Notes: generated by a model not told the origin, from the letters alone. Shown: positions 11,358-22,566, numbered from the stretch's first letter. The stretch is 64,000 bases of DNA from Phymatolithon calcareum (GCA_977006965.1 OZ345383.1:1612001-1676000), one strand, 5' to 3'. Translations and numbers: made by a program.

Positions 11358-11760
11358 ATACGACGCGTGGACACGCCGGGTGCTGCGCAGCCGCGAGGAG
11401 GCATTTTCGCGCGTGCACCAGCCTGACTTGCAGCCGAGCTGGTTTGCCACGTAGGAAGAGTGGTCTTCGAACGGGGAGGACGCACGGCAGTGGCCGCCGA
11501 CAAGTACATACGGGTGAGATCCGACTCGCCAGGAAGCCAACTTGGGCGATCCGTGGTGCGGCATGGCCGCTGCGCGCTTCTATTCTGGAAACACTCGTTT
11601 TTTCCGCATGATGGAACACTTTCCCCATCGGTGAAAGGGCCAGAGTCCCAATGGAGCGCGGAAGAGCAGCGTCCAATTCTACCTGGCCAAGCGTTGCCGA
11701 CTGGGGAGGAAGGTGTGCCATTTTTCCCACAATATTCTGGGCCGGTGAGCGGTGGGGAAT
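11358..11760 (+). pseudogene. Unrecognised degenerate reading frame, part 2
   Basis: Resumes after the LINE-A insertion in phase with the frame ending at 10233 and runs to a stop near 11454. A further frame, 11460-11762, has no recognised domain. Before the insertion this was one frame of at least 160 residues (from 9844). No function can be named. Confidence 0.4.
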
Positions 11761-11824
11761 AAGCTAGTTACAACCCTCCACCCCCTTCAGATTCTTCCGA
11801 AGGCGCCAGCGGTCTGCCGTAGGC

Positions 11825-12390
11825 TCACAGTCGGTTACTGACAAGGGATGCGTCTTGGACGCTTGTGTTCTGATCGTGCGGCCACCACTCTCTCTGTGTG
11901 TAGTGGCCTCGCCTACATTGTAGAAATAAATCAATTCCCATATAGCGTTCGGTGCTTTTCAACAGCGTGGTGAAGGGAGAAGACCGGCGCGGCCGATGTT
12001 GGGTAGGTATCACCGTTGGCGTGGCAGTATTCAGCAGCAGTGCATGGTGATAGGGGTGGCGGCACCAGAGCGTCGGGGCGCGAAGGAAGGCGGCCAAGCC
12101 GCTATCCCGACCGTGTCGCAGAAATGTTGACCAGTGGCGAAAGGCGTTTTCGTCGGCAATACTGCACTACTTGACATTGTGGGCATTCGTGGCTCCAGAG
12201 ACGTGGGAACAAAGGCTTGCGGCCGCTCGTTCACAAAGCGCTGTAGGACTTCGGATTCCGGATTTTCTCTGAACGGGATTCGTTCGCCGGCGGAGATTCG
12301 GGCGCGGATGCGTTCGCAGTAATTGTCATCGCTCTGGCCACGTACTAGCTCTTCTTCCGTCACCACCGATGGAATTTCGGGATCGTCCAT
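11825..12390 (-). pseudogene. Ty3/gypsy integrase N-terminal part, frameshifted
   Basis: Frame 12031-12390 starts DDPEIPSVVTEEEL and runs through the region that should hold the HHCC zinc finger, but the phase changes before the fingers are complete. Frame 11825-12097 then gives RYMGIDLFLQC, corresponding to the GIDxFGP block with the first catalytic aspartate of the integrase core. Nothing of the rest of the core is recognisable beyond 11820. Assignment rests mainly on position after RNase H and on the GIDLF block. Confidence 0.5.
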
Positions 12391-12439
12391 TGCTAACGAA
12401 AAATTTCATAAAAGGTAGCGTCATAGGGGTCCGTAATAG

Positions 12440-13045
12440 TCATAAGCCAACGAAATGCAGCATGGTCAGTATAGACCGCGAACCGTTCGCCTTGCAGATA
12501 CGGCCGTCAGGTTTAATGTCGTAGACTAACGCTAGACATTCTTTCTCGGTTGCGGAATAGTTTCGCTCGGCTTTGTTGACCGTCCTTGACCAAAACCCGA
12601 TGGGTTGCCTATCGCCTTCGGCGTCTTCTTGAAAAAGGGCGCAGCCGACTTGGTTTTCTGATGCATCCGTATTGAGCGAATACGGTAGCCCGGCACGAGG
12701 TAGGGCGAGAATTGGAGGAGTGCACACTTTTTCGATGAGCTTTTGGAAGGTGATTAGGCCTTCGTCGTCGAGGGCGATAGGTAAGAGTGAATTTTTGCGA
12801 CTGCCGTCAGGCAATTCCTTGAGTAGCTTATAAAATGGCGACGCCATGTGGGTGAAGCCACGTATAAACCTGAGATATACGTAGACCGCACCAAGGAAAG
12901 ATCGAAGCTGAGTCGCAGTTCGTGGCGGCTCCGCCTCGCGGATCGATTTGGTGTGGGCCAAGTCTACTTCCAAGCGACCCGGTCGTACGATGTGGCCCAG
13001 GTACTTCGCGTCATTTCGGAAAAAGTTGCATTTCTTAAACTTCAA
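12440..13045 (-). pseudogene. Ty3/gypsy RT thumb and RNase H
   Basis: The frame begins KFKKCNFFRNDAKYLGHIV, the classic post-catalytic RT block. It continues with LRSFLGAVYVYLRFIRGF, then the RNase H part with LNTDASENQVGCALFQ (first catalytic aspartate), PIGFWSRTVNKAERNYS and TEKECLALVYDIK. The C-terminal portion of RNase H after that is shifted. The break from the RT frame lies near 13045-13100, where a stop precedes LKFKK. Confidence 0.85.
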
Positions 13046-13100
13046 TTAGATACCGGCCCGGCCGAGCGCATCGAGAACTTCATCGACGTGATCGATGTGT

Positions 13101-14765
13101 TCAGCGATGGATCGCGAAAAATATTACGACATCGACGAGGTACACGAGGCAAGTGCGCCAATGGGACCTTGCTAAAATTATGTCTAGGACGCGTTTGAAA
13201 GTCGCAGGTGCATTTGCCAGTCCGAATGGCATGCGTCGGAACTCATAGACTCCCGTATGAGTCACGAACACTGTCTTGAGTCGATCATCTTTGGTAATTG
13301 GTACTTGCCAATATCCCCAGTTTGCGTCAAGTGTGCTGAAAATTGCGGCGTCTCCCAGGATGTCGATACATTCGTCAATCCTTGGGATTGCATAGGAATC
13401 TTTGACGGACAGTTCATTTAGTCTTCTGTAATCGACGGAAAATCGAAGGCCTTCCCCGTGAGGTTTTGGAACGATCACAACGGGTAATTCCCATTCGGAC
13501 GCCGAGGGCGTTATCACGTCATTTTTTAGAACGCGTTCGACCTCCGTCTTCTCAAATTCGCGAGACTTCGGCCTGTGCCTATAGGGGTGTTGGCGGACAT
13601 GCCGCGCCCCTGGAATCAGTTCGATGCGATGTTCGGTCGCCTTAATCTCTCCCAGGTGCCCTGCCCACATGTGGGTGTGCTTTTGCAGCATCGATCGAAT
13701 TCTAGGTCGGTACTCTTCTGGGACGTGGTCAAGGTCTAAACAGTCGACTACATCGCGTTCAGGTGGTGACGGCGATGCTACTTCGTCTGTCCGGGAGAGT
13801 ACGTTTTCGGGCCTCGAGATGTCGATGTTCAGCACATCACCGAGGGTGAGTTGCGTCGAAAACGCTGCGGCTTGACTAGGTAGAAAGTGTGCTATCACAA
13901 TATTTTTCGGCAAGCGACGCCTTGTCTTGTTGAGGTGTGCGACGAGAATTTTAAACAGCTCATCCAGTTCGACAGTGACGACGCCGTTAGCAGCGGCGAT
14001 TCCTTGTGTAGCGGCAAGGCCGCGTAAAGGGTCAAGAACCATGGTGCCGCTTCTCGAGCATGCGACGCTGACCCATGTTTGAGACTCTGGTGGTAAAACG
14101 ACTGCTTTGGCGACTTTAATCTTATTCTTCGGGTGAGTCATGCGTGCCGTGCGCGAAGTCGGAATTATCGGCGCGCCCGGGACAGGATACGACTCTCGAG
14201 ACTCGATACGACGGATTATCGAAAGGATTGTGCCGTTAGCCAGCTCTATATCTTGGTCAATAAGATTGATGTGTTTCACATGTCTGCCTTGGAAGTTTGT
14301 TCCAAGAAGGAGCGGTACTTGCAAGTTATCGCAAACGAGAAATTCCTCCTTTACAATGTACGTGCGAAAGCGCGCCCAGAGAGGGATCGTGTCACTTGTT
14401 CGAAGGGGACGGCCGTTAGCCGCGCGAACATTAACGGTCGGACCGTATTGAACGTGATCGAGCCAGTGGGGCGGTAAGACCGACTTGCGAACACAGTCAG
14501 GTCCGGCGCCAGTGTCAATCGCGATGCGTGTTCTGTGCGACTTGGTCGCGTCGACGCTGAAGTCACCTCGGACTTTGTAGTTCATCGTGCTCATGACGAG
14601 CACCTCGTTCGGCTGCGAGATTTTTGGGCGTCGAAGTCGGCTCGAGCCGTTGTCAAGAATCAGGTGGCGGAAAAAACCTGTCAAGGAGAGACAGTAAAAG
14701 GGAAAAATTGAGAGCAGCAAGGATACGAGACGCCTTCCCGGTGCGTCCGAAAACGTCCTTTGCAC
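13101..14765 (-). pseudogene. Ty3/gypsy protease and reverse transcriptase, catalytic aspartate lost
   Basis: 554 residues. AIDTGAGPDCV near residue 80 is the retropepsin active site. RT blocks follow: LRFSVDYRRLNE (about 435), FSTLDANWGYWQ (about 475), GVYEFRRMPFGLANAP (about 510), and CLVYLVDVVIF near 545. The last should read Y-L-D-D-V. The first of the two aspartates is valine, so polymerisation should be abolished. The frame ends shortly after. The N-terminal 60 residues are hydrophobic and may not belong to the original protein. Confidence 0.9.
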
Positions 14766-15071
14766 TTCGCCACACGGAATGGGCGAGTGTTGCAGGAGCT
14801 TCCGCTGGCTCCGGCGGTCTCGGTTGATGATTGGGGAGGAAGTCGGGCCTGGTGGTCTTGTGCTCGATCCCTCCCCTATATAGTTTTTTTGCGAGGTCGG
14901 GGGCTCTAGGATCCGCGGCTTTGCCGCTTGTTCTCGGCCTGCGCGAAGCTGAGGTCCATCCTGTGCATTCTGCGGAAGTTGTAACAGAACGGTTGATGTG
15001 TTCCCAAATTTTCCATCGCTTTGAAGGCCCTTGGAGCGCCAGTACGCGTCCGGAGGGACCCAGGCCTTCTC

Positions 15072-15545
15072 TCAGAGAGGAAGGGCGTCATAATTCGCTA
15101 TAATCAAGCTGGAATCACGATGAATGGTACGAGGACAATCCGCAGTGAGATGGGCTGGATATTTCGCAGTGCTTTTCGCGTAGCAGCTTGCACAGATTCT
15201 CGAGCGCCTGTCAGCTCTTCTGGTGCACGGGCGTCTTCTCGCCCCAGGGTCCCAGTCGGGGTTCGCGTGGGAGATCGGAGATATCCAGCACTGGGAGCGC
15301 ATTTCCATGACTTCTTGCTCTTTGTGCGCTGTGGAATCTGTCGGAAGATCGCTAGTCGCGTCAGAGTAGTGCATCGTCAAGTAAACGAAGCTGTCAGCTG
15401 TAGTGCGGTCCATGAGATGAACAGCGTCGTAGTCGATGTCGTTTCCATCATCAACGAAGTGAACGGTAGTGTCTTCGCGCTTTTTGCGAGGCGGTGCAGC
15501 CGCGCGGGGAACCATGTTGGTGTCCCCAGAGCGGCGTAGACCCAT
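15072..15545 (-). pseudogene. Gag C-terminal region with zinc-knuckle-like motif
   Basis: 157 residues, rich in charged residues. CASCYAKSTAKYPAHLTADC near residue 115 resembles a CCHC knuckle, but the spacing (CX2CX10HX4C) is longer than the usual CX2CX4HX4C. It may be a variant or a damaged knuckle. It lies between the gag and protease-RT frames, as expected for nucleocapsid. Confidence 0.55.
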
Positions 15546-15608
15546 TGAGCAGAGGCGTAATGTCTGTCCCTCAACTTTAGCGGCTTCGAAGACATCGACC
15601 AGGTCGAA

Positions 15609-16204
15609 TCACTTGTGTTCCTCGCGATAACGATGGATGAGCGGACGGGTCCGCATCTCGAGTCCTTCGATGAATTGCGTTAACTTCTCTCGGTCGTCGA
15701 GCGGGGAGCCGGCGCGTGCATGATTGCGTTCGAAACGTGTGAAATAGTCATCCTCAGTCTCCGAAGGGCGTTGCCGAGTAGCTCGCAGGTTTTCGAACAC
15801 GGCTTCTATGTTCTGATTCGTTGCGTACTTTCGCAGCAGAAACTGCACGGCTGAAGGCCAGTTGCGCACCGAGCGCAACTCTGACGCAGCACTCTGCACG
15901 GCTGCTTTGTAGTGTGGAAGCGTGTTGTCGGAAAGAAATTTCGGCAAAGCCGTGTACGTATCCGGTTCGGCCAGCCCGAGTGCTTCCGCTTGGCGTGTAA
16001 AAACATCCAGGAAGTCAAGGACGGTAATCGTATCAGTCCCGCTGAACTTAAGATCACCAAGATAAATACATAGATTCTCCAAGTTCCTCCTAGTGGACGA
16101 GGAGCGCGCTTTGTGCGAGCGTTTGGAGCGTCGGGGACGATAAGTGCGATAAGACAAAATGTGGTCATAAACGTGATTCGTAAGGCGGATTTCACGGAGG
16201 CCAC
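15609..16204 (-). pseudogene. Ty3/gypsy Gag capsid region
   Basis: 182 residues with FSGTDTITVLDFLDVFTRQA and AVQFLLRKYATNQN. Near the end QRPSETEDDYFTRFERNHAR gives the helix-rich retrotransposon gag pattern (FxG...FL, then S-E-x-x-x-x-Y-x-x-R-F). An overlapping frame up to 16204 covers the same segment in another phase. Upstream, 16671-16997 and 17125-17535 are further open frames that may be the original Gag N-terminus. Confidence 0.7.
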
Positions 16205-17124
16205 GCTCTCGGTGGCCTTTTATACAGGCAAAAGCACCACCTCGGCGGGCTGAGGTCCAGCCGAGTCGATCCCACGGTTAACGAGAGCTCAAGGGTCGCG
16301 GCGAGTGGGATCGTAAGCGACGCTGAAGCCGAAAATCATTGTCGGTGCTTTCCGAGCTCGATGCGGTCGAGGACGAGCTCAAATCTTAAGCGTCCGAATC
16401 GCTATGACGGTGACGCCTGGTATGCTCACGGCTACGTCGATGATTTCGTACCTTGTTGGAGCGGTCACGCGAGCCTGAGCGTGAGCGGTGTCTGATCGGC
16501 GCAGAGTCCGAACGTGGACAGGAGACACAATAGGTGAAGGATCACGGCCAGGCCGCTCTTGGAAAGCTTCTAGCACACGAATGCGCTCTTGCATGTCATA
16601 GACAACGTGGAAAGCTGGTTCAGAGTCGACATGATTCTCTGGCTTCGCCTTGGCCCTGAACGTTTTCCACCTATGCCTGAGATGTTACTTGCACTGGAGG
16701 GACGCGTGGAACACCTATTAGCGGTTGAGGTCGCACATTTGCGATTTGTCGACTGACTTTATGCATCTCAGCTGCAATATTTTTTATTTGCTGATGGTTA
16801 GCGCTCAAGCTGAGAATCGACCTCCTGAATATGGCCGGGTTTGCAACAACCTTGTCCGGAACAATCCGCCAGGTCACTCGAAGCGAGCACCGCTCAGCAG
16901 ATCTCGTGCGCCTGTGGAGCATTGAGAAGTGGGCCGCCTTGTTGGACTGTTGGACTGCCTGGTTTGCTGAAGCTTCTGTAACCGGTTCCAGAAGCATCCG
17001 GGATGTGTCGTTAACGCCTGTCGCAGGTCTCGATCTCCGGAGCGGTAAGACCGCTGGAAATTCCGGTCACGGCGGCAACAAGTTTGGGTTCGCCTGATCC
17101 AGCTTGGGCTTGAGAGGGCTTGTT

Positions 17125-17535
17125 TTATCTTGGGACCGGTGGATTTTCGGAAGGGGCGCTCATCTCGTCAAGGACGTATTGTTCGGCTTCCTTAATGATT
17201 CGCTCGAACTGGCCTTCGCTGGTTTCACGTGGGACACGCCCCCGCCCGGAGTATGAAACTGCGTCTCGGACGATTTGTTGGAGCGTGCCGACTGTCGGCT
17301 TCGACTTTGCCGGGAATGAGGGTATAGACGGTTGGGGGGAGGGACCCTCGGTTGAGTCTTGTGTGGCATGTGTTTGGAAAAACAAATAAAACGACGACGT
17401 CGTGACGAAAAACGACGATAGAGAGTGATTGGTATTGGGCAATTTGAAGGTTGAGCTTGGGGTTTGACGTGACGGAAGGGAAAGATCCATGGGACAGTTG
17501 AGCAATGTGCTCCGGAAAAATGATTGGTTTCGCAA
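17125..17535 (-). pseudogene. Leader/Gag N-terminal reading frame of the LTR element
   Basis: 136 residues beginning about 57 bases inside the candidate 5' LTR, rich in Ser and Pro, with no recognised domain. Its position just after the candidate LTR and primer-binding site, on the same strand as gag and pol, suggests it is the start of Gag. It is separated from the capsid region by stops. Confidence 0.4.
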
Positions 17536-17592
17536 TCTACGTTAATAGATCGCGATCACTCAGTGGGCCAGAATTCTAGGTCGGGAGACCAA

Positions 17593-17932
17593 TGTGGCGC
17601 CACGCCTAGGGTGATCGAATGAACACCGTTGGTGTGACTGGTCGCAAGGCAGAGCGGGTAGCCCAAATGTCTGTAATGGCGGTTGGCCATCCAGGTGAGC
17701 GAATAGATAGGGAGCTCTCGGTGGACGAAGAGAGCCATGCGGAGAATCCGCAAGGTTAAGTACATCCATCTACACGGCGTGGCCGTATGGCGTCAATGGC
17801 CGTTTGGGTACGCTGAGTGTGGTGCGAGAGCAAATCGTCTGCTAGTCGTCACCAGCAAGTGTAGTCCCAACTAGAAAGTGGCTTGCCCATTTACTGAATG
17901 TGTGTGGGTCGCCTAAGTACGGCGGCGTTACT
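17593..17932. repeat. ~340-bp direct repeat, copy 2 (candidate 5' LTR)
   Basis: Second copy of the repeat at 8313-8652. It begins TGTGGCGCC and is followed inward (minus sense) by the possible primer-binding site. Its outer end is immediately followed by the piggyBac terminal repeat starting at 17935. Both copies stop matching at the same point (GGCGTTACT), which supports a true element boundary there. Confidence 0.6.
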
Positions 17933-17934
17933 AT

Positions 17935-20193
17935 CCCTTTTCTCGGCAGAGGTAAAGGGACATATTATGTCACTTAAATTCTGATTTATCATACCTTAAT
18001 TTTTAATTTATTTTATGAACGCATGGTCAAAAAGAGTACGGGATGGTAATTTTATTCGGTATGGAAAGCATCGAAGTGATCCTTGCAAAGATGGTCGTCG
18101 CAATACATGCAAGCGCGCTTCACTTTGCGGGGTTTGGCAGCCACGCCATCATCTTCGATACCTTGCTGTTTTTCCTTTGCTTTCACGTAGGAGCAATACA
18201 CACAAAGCGCTGCGGTGCCCGTAATCCATACCCTGTGCATCTCTCTTGGCTCATCCTTACGTCGCTCGGGAGTTTTCGGGTTTTTGCTACTCATTCATCT
18301 CTTTTTTTTGCGGGGAGTTTTCTTTCGTCTTCACTATTATCCCCTCTACCTCGTCGCTGACTGGGTTCACGCGAGTATTGCATTCGTCTAGCACGATCAC
18401 GGAGTTCTTCAATGAATTCCAATATGAACTGCTTTTGTCCCATCGGGGGGTCTCCGAACGCTAGCTCTGAGTACACAATGAAGGCATTGTTCCGGATAAC
18501 ATTCAAGCATTGAAGAAATAGTGGTAGCCATGTGCGGTATCATCGCAGGTTCGGTGCATAGTCTACTCCACCCATGTTAAAATTGTAGTCATTCACTACT
18601 CGTGGGATCATGATGGTCCTTGTAGATCGATTTCCCCAAACAATACCCAAATGATTTCTATTTGACGCTGTCTGTCGCGGGCGGCGCCGTTCACGTGGCA
18701 CGAACTGGTTCGGGTGGTGAGCGGTGGACACCATGAAGACAACATTGTTGTCGATCCACCTCATTGTTAGCGTCCCAAAGTCATCGACGCACCAGAATAG
18801 GTCGTTAAAAATTGCCTCGCTGCTCACTTTGAGCGCCTTCGGTGGCCAGCCCCGCTTTGGTCGCGCTGTTCCCGTGACGGCAATTCCCCTTTCGCGCAAC
18901 ATATCGAGCGTCTTAGGGAAAGTAAAATAGTTGTCCAGTAAGAGGACGAACTTGTGACCCATCCGAACGTGCGGCGTGAGCACTTCATCGACAAGCATGA
19001 TAATCATGTGGTGTGTCTCTCCACCGTCTGAATTTGCCTTTTCAAACTCGTTTGTTCCGCTGTTCGCAGCAAGGCGTCCATCCGGCGTAAAATAGCAAAT
19101 GTATCCGATCTTAGAATCTGCCAGCACAAACCACTTGTACCCTTCATTGATGGGCTTGTTTTTCGTGCAGTGCGTTTCGCCGCTACGACCTGAAAATCGA
19201 ATCATCATCTCGTCTATGGCTACGTTAAGGCCTGGGCGAACTAGAAGGCCCAAAGATGTTCTTTGGACACGATCCACAAGGAGTTTTACCTTATGGAACC
19301 ACGTGCGGTTCTCGCGCGTGTCTTCGCTTACCGTATCATCCTCGACGTGGACGTCATCATTATCGACCGCAATATCTCCCGAGTTATCTTCTGCGGCATC
19401 GGTCACCGCGTCGCGCACAATAGCATCATCCGCAGTGAGGTCAATGTCTTCGCCGCAATTATCAGTCTCCTCTTCTCCGTTCTCCGCATGCGCGTTGTCT
19501 GCACCGCTCAGGTGCAGGGTTCGCCAAATGTAGCGGAATCGCTTCAGAGTCATGCCGTCAACAATGGGATGTGACGGCAGCGCCCTTGACCAAGACCAGT
19601 AGTCTTCTTTTTGAGGAAGGCGCAAAACGCCCATTTAGTACTGTATTGCTAAAAAATGGAAAATCTCTGCAGGGAGAACGTGGCGTTGTCGAGATCGTGG
19701 CTTTTCAGCCAAAAGCACAGCGGCATATTCGTTCGTACGGGCGGCGATTGCTTCAATGAGCACGTCTGGAATCCAAGTGCGAGCCATGAGTGCGGGCGTG
19801 ACGGCAACGCCATTGTGCGAGCCAAGTGTTCGAAATTTAGCTTCGCGCGGTGCCGTGACGGCTATGTCAACGACTGGCTCATAGCTGCCGTTCACGTCAC
19901 GGGGACACTCCACAGTATTGGGTTGGAAAAGGTTCATCACTCCTGGAGTAATAGAGGCGGTTCGGTGAAATGCGCATTTCCGACATGGTGAATGAGTGTT
20001 GCGTGGTTCAGAGGCGAGATGCTCCGGTACCCTTTGGGTGTACAGTCTAAAAATGGTATCGTTTGAAAGGTACAGCTGTCCTTATTCTGTAGGCAAAAAA
20101 GAAAGATTTTTATGATATAGAGGCTGAGAAATGCTTGAAAAGGAAAATTTCAAAATTTTAAGGGACATAATATGTCCCCTGTCCAGAAAAGGG
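17935..20193 (-). mobile_element. piggyBac-family DNA transposon, defective
   Basis: Imperfect terminal inverted repeats: left CCCTTTTCTCGGCAGAGG, then GGGACATATTATGTC; right, read inward, CCCTTTTCTGGACAGG, then GGGACATATTATGTCCC. Between them lies a piggyBac transposase on the minus strand. The canonical TTAA target duplication is not seen. The flanks read ACTAT on the left and ATAATAT on the right, so the site is mutated or this lineage differs. Confidence 0.85.
18052..19940 (-). pseudogene. piggyBac transposase (DDE_Tnp_1_7), two nonsense codons and one frameshift
   Basis: The N-terminal part (19635-19940) has VLIEAIAARTNEYA and IFHFLAIQY. The catalytic part (18540-19634) has VAIDEMMIRFSGRSGE, GYKWFVLADSKIGY, VLLLDNYFTFPKTLDML and MRWIDNNVVFMVSTAHHP, matching the DDD core. 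18291-18506 gives WLPLFLQCLNVIRNNAF, and 18052-18294 is the cysteine-rich C-terminal domain with CVYC, CMYC and LCKDHFDAFH. A TAA at 19635-19637 and a TGA near 18538 interrupt one frame. A phase change at a run of eight A (minus strand, near 18302) separates the C-terminal domain. It was otherwise recently complete, at about 620 residues. Confidence 0.92.
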
Positions 20194-20629
20194 ATAATAT
20201 TCTCGCAGTTCGCAAAAATTGGGCTTTCGGAAGGTTTGTCTCGCAATATTATTCGTCCATTCTTTAATGATTTCTTCAAACACGCTTTGAATCTAGGTCA
20301 GCTCCAAAATTATAATTGATGATTTTCTACTATAAAAGAACCTGGAGTCCCATCTCGTTCCTCACAAATGTCGTCAATAGAACTCTTCTTAGCACTGAGT
20401 GCACGGTTAGGAGCTCGGCGATCAGAGACTTGGATGCTCGGTAGCGCAGAGTGCTTTACACTTTGCTCAATGCGTCGTCACGCAGTCATAATATTAGAAG
20501 CATTTCATTTGATATCAGAATGAAACGAGTATAGAATGTATTGATCGGCCCTTAGTTCCCTCCAGTGGGACTTGGGTGTGAAAGGGTTAATAATATTTCA
20601 AATATTGAGCCAACATTCTTCTCCAGGAT
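20194..20629. other. No gene seen
   Basis: AT-rich sequence after the piggyBac end, with no frame or repeat that I can assign. Confidence 0.4.
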
Positions 20630-20880
20630 ATCCGATCTTAGTCACTTACAGTCTGAAATCAAATCAAGCCTGATCCACTTACAGTCCGAAAAAAATGAAA
20701 ATCCGAATCAAATCCGATCTGATTTTTTTCGGACTCAGTCCGATCCGTACGGAAAAAACTGGTCGTCTGCTGATCCGATCCGAATCCGATCCGAAAAAAA
20801 TCGCCGACGAGAATTCCGTTCGAATCCAGTCCGAATTACTGTGGACTGGACTGGACCTAGGTCTAATTCGTATTGTCCAA
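20630..20880. repeat. Low-complexity ATCCGA/GTCCGA-rich region
   Basis: Irregular iterations of ATCCGATCCGAA, GTCCGAA and runs of A, with the reverse sense (TCGGACT) interspersed. The period is not constant, so it is a degenerate simple repeat rather than a clean tandem array. Apparent frames here simply translate the repeat. Confidence 0.7.
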
Positions 20881-21530
20881 GCCGTAGTTCTATACCAGCC
20901 CTTAGCTTTGATGTTGTTTGCGGCTTTTTCGCACTGACGAGCTCTGTTCCTCAGCTTAGCAAGTTTTTTTGCCTGTCCCTCACTTGAGTTGGGTATGCGC
21001 CTGTTGCCTAAGGCATTATCTGGGGCATCAAAAAAAGTTTATCCGATCTTACTAGTGCCTTGATTGCTTGTATGTCGTTATTCTGAGCTAGGATCTCCAT
21101 AACGGAGTTCCGTATGAATGAAATGTGCAGTACACTACGTTTCGAGACGAGTTCTCGGATGGTGTGGCGTCTAACGCCACTATCACACTACCTCATACCT
21201 TATACACCTAGCTCCCTTCAAATAGTCATTAAAGCTTTCATTTACAGTAAACCCTTACAGATATTATTACATTTATTACAGTACAGAAGATTTCGGTACG
21301 TCTTTACGACACGAAGGATCACCAAGGGCAAACCCTAAGACCGTTTCTTACAGATACTTACACTGACGGCGCCTGCGGCGGGCTGGGGAAGCCGCTCGAC
21401 GGCTTCCAGATTCTTCCATTAATCCATTTCTCATACTGCCAAATCATCTTTTGATCCAATGGTCACCGCCTCGCGGCGCTCTCGGATTTTTGCCACGGAA
21501 CAACCCGACAACAGCCAGTGTGCCAACTTG
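20881..21530. other. No gene seen
   Basis: Only short frames. The sequence near 21230-21300 is rich in TTACAG/ATTACA motifs. No domain is recognised. Confidence 0.4.
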
Positions 21531-21536
21531 TGCATT

Positions 21537-22420
21537 TCAAACCCCACGTATGGCTTCTTCTACCTCACGTGTTTCTGCTCTGGGGAGGTTTTTGATGTAG
21601 AGAGCCGCAACTTGGGCGCCCTGTCCTTTGGGTCTCATGAATGCTTCCATGCACCTCTGTCCTCTTCCAAGAGTGTAATCAATTCTATTTTCCTTTAAAA
21701 CTTGCAGATACGACCTCCTGGATGGTTCTTGCTCTGGTTCGTTAATAGGACTTACTGGAGGACTAGCTGGAAGACCTGAAGCGTTTTCACGTGCTTGGTT
21801 TTCCTCTCCCCACTCCATTTCTCATGGAGCAGGGTTGTCTTCATCTTCCACAAGTATGTCTTGCGGGGTTTCGGGCTCCCTAGTATTAGCTCGGAGTATC
21901 TAGTTCTCCTCAGCTAGGGTCCGCACCCGTGCCTCCAGGACAGTGACGCGGTTTACGGTCACTGCGAGTCTGTATTCTATCTATTTCAGTCCCTTAATAA
22001 TTTCAGAGATAGCCTTATCGGTGTTTTCTTGACCTTCTTTTGGTTCGCTGGAAGTTACGTGTACTTCGAGAGCCTGTCTCACTTCAGTCAGTACACTCCA
22101 TTATGTTAACTACTTGGGAGACTTCATTCCCGTATTTCGTGAGCCCGCACTTAGTGCACATCAATTTCAGTGGAGCTCTGGTGGTTCCTCCAGCATTCTT
22201 AATTCTGCCATTACTGCTGCATTCCGGGAACGTTACTAAGTGGCGAACTTTCACGAACTTCTGTCGGATTCTGACCGCCCGTTTTCGAAATCAGATGCTC
22301 CTCGGCATTTTCTAATTCCTTCTCCGCTGGCCGGATTGACGCACCATTTCCGACGTTTTGGTTGCCGTCAGGCAGTGCCTCTCCTTGTTCTGCCCCAGAG
22401 GACTGATAAGTTCAGGAACT
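21537..22420 (-). pseudogene. LINE ORF1-like remnant
   Basis: The minus strand carries a 93-residue frame (21537-21818) with SYLQVLKENRIDYTLGRGQ and AALYIKNLPRAETREVEEA, like the folded C-terminal part of a LINE ORF1 nucleic-acid-binding protein. Upstream (to about 22420, with stops) lie acidic and proline-rich stretches and CTKCGLTKYGNEV, a possible zinc-binding CxxC. The assignment is by character and neighbourhood, not by a strong motif. Confidence 0.45.
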
Positions 22421-22566
22421 CTTTCTCATAAATTCGCTATTTTTGCAATACTTTGCACCACCGCCGTACTCGGTCGCAATGGTTGCCGCGTCGATCTACG
22501 ACTGTGGTTGACGACAGCCTCAGTCGCGCACTATTTGCGTGAGCGAGCTTAAGAAGGAGTGCTGTG

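Larger units (their letters stand above)
11825..17592 (-). mobile_element. Ty3/gypsy LTR retrotransposon internal region, decayed
   Basis: The minus-strand order is leader frame (17125-17535), gag (15609-16204), zinc-knuckle region (15072-15545), protease-RT (13101-14765), RNase H (12440-13045) and integrase (11825-12390). Pol order PR-RT-RH-IN is that of Ty3/gypsy (Metaviridae). Every boundary carries stops or shifts. Just inside the right repeat the minus strand reads TTGGTCTCCCGACC, a possible primer-binding site starting TGG. I could not match it convincingly to a tRNA. Confidence 0.8.

Noticed and set aside
17571-17592. Assignment of the primer-binding site to a specific tRNA
   Set aside because: The sequence starts TGG on the minus strand as expected, but its complement does not show a normal T-arm, so I could not name a tRNA.
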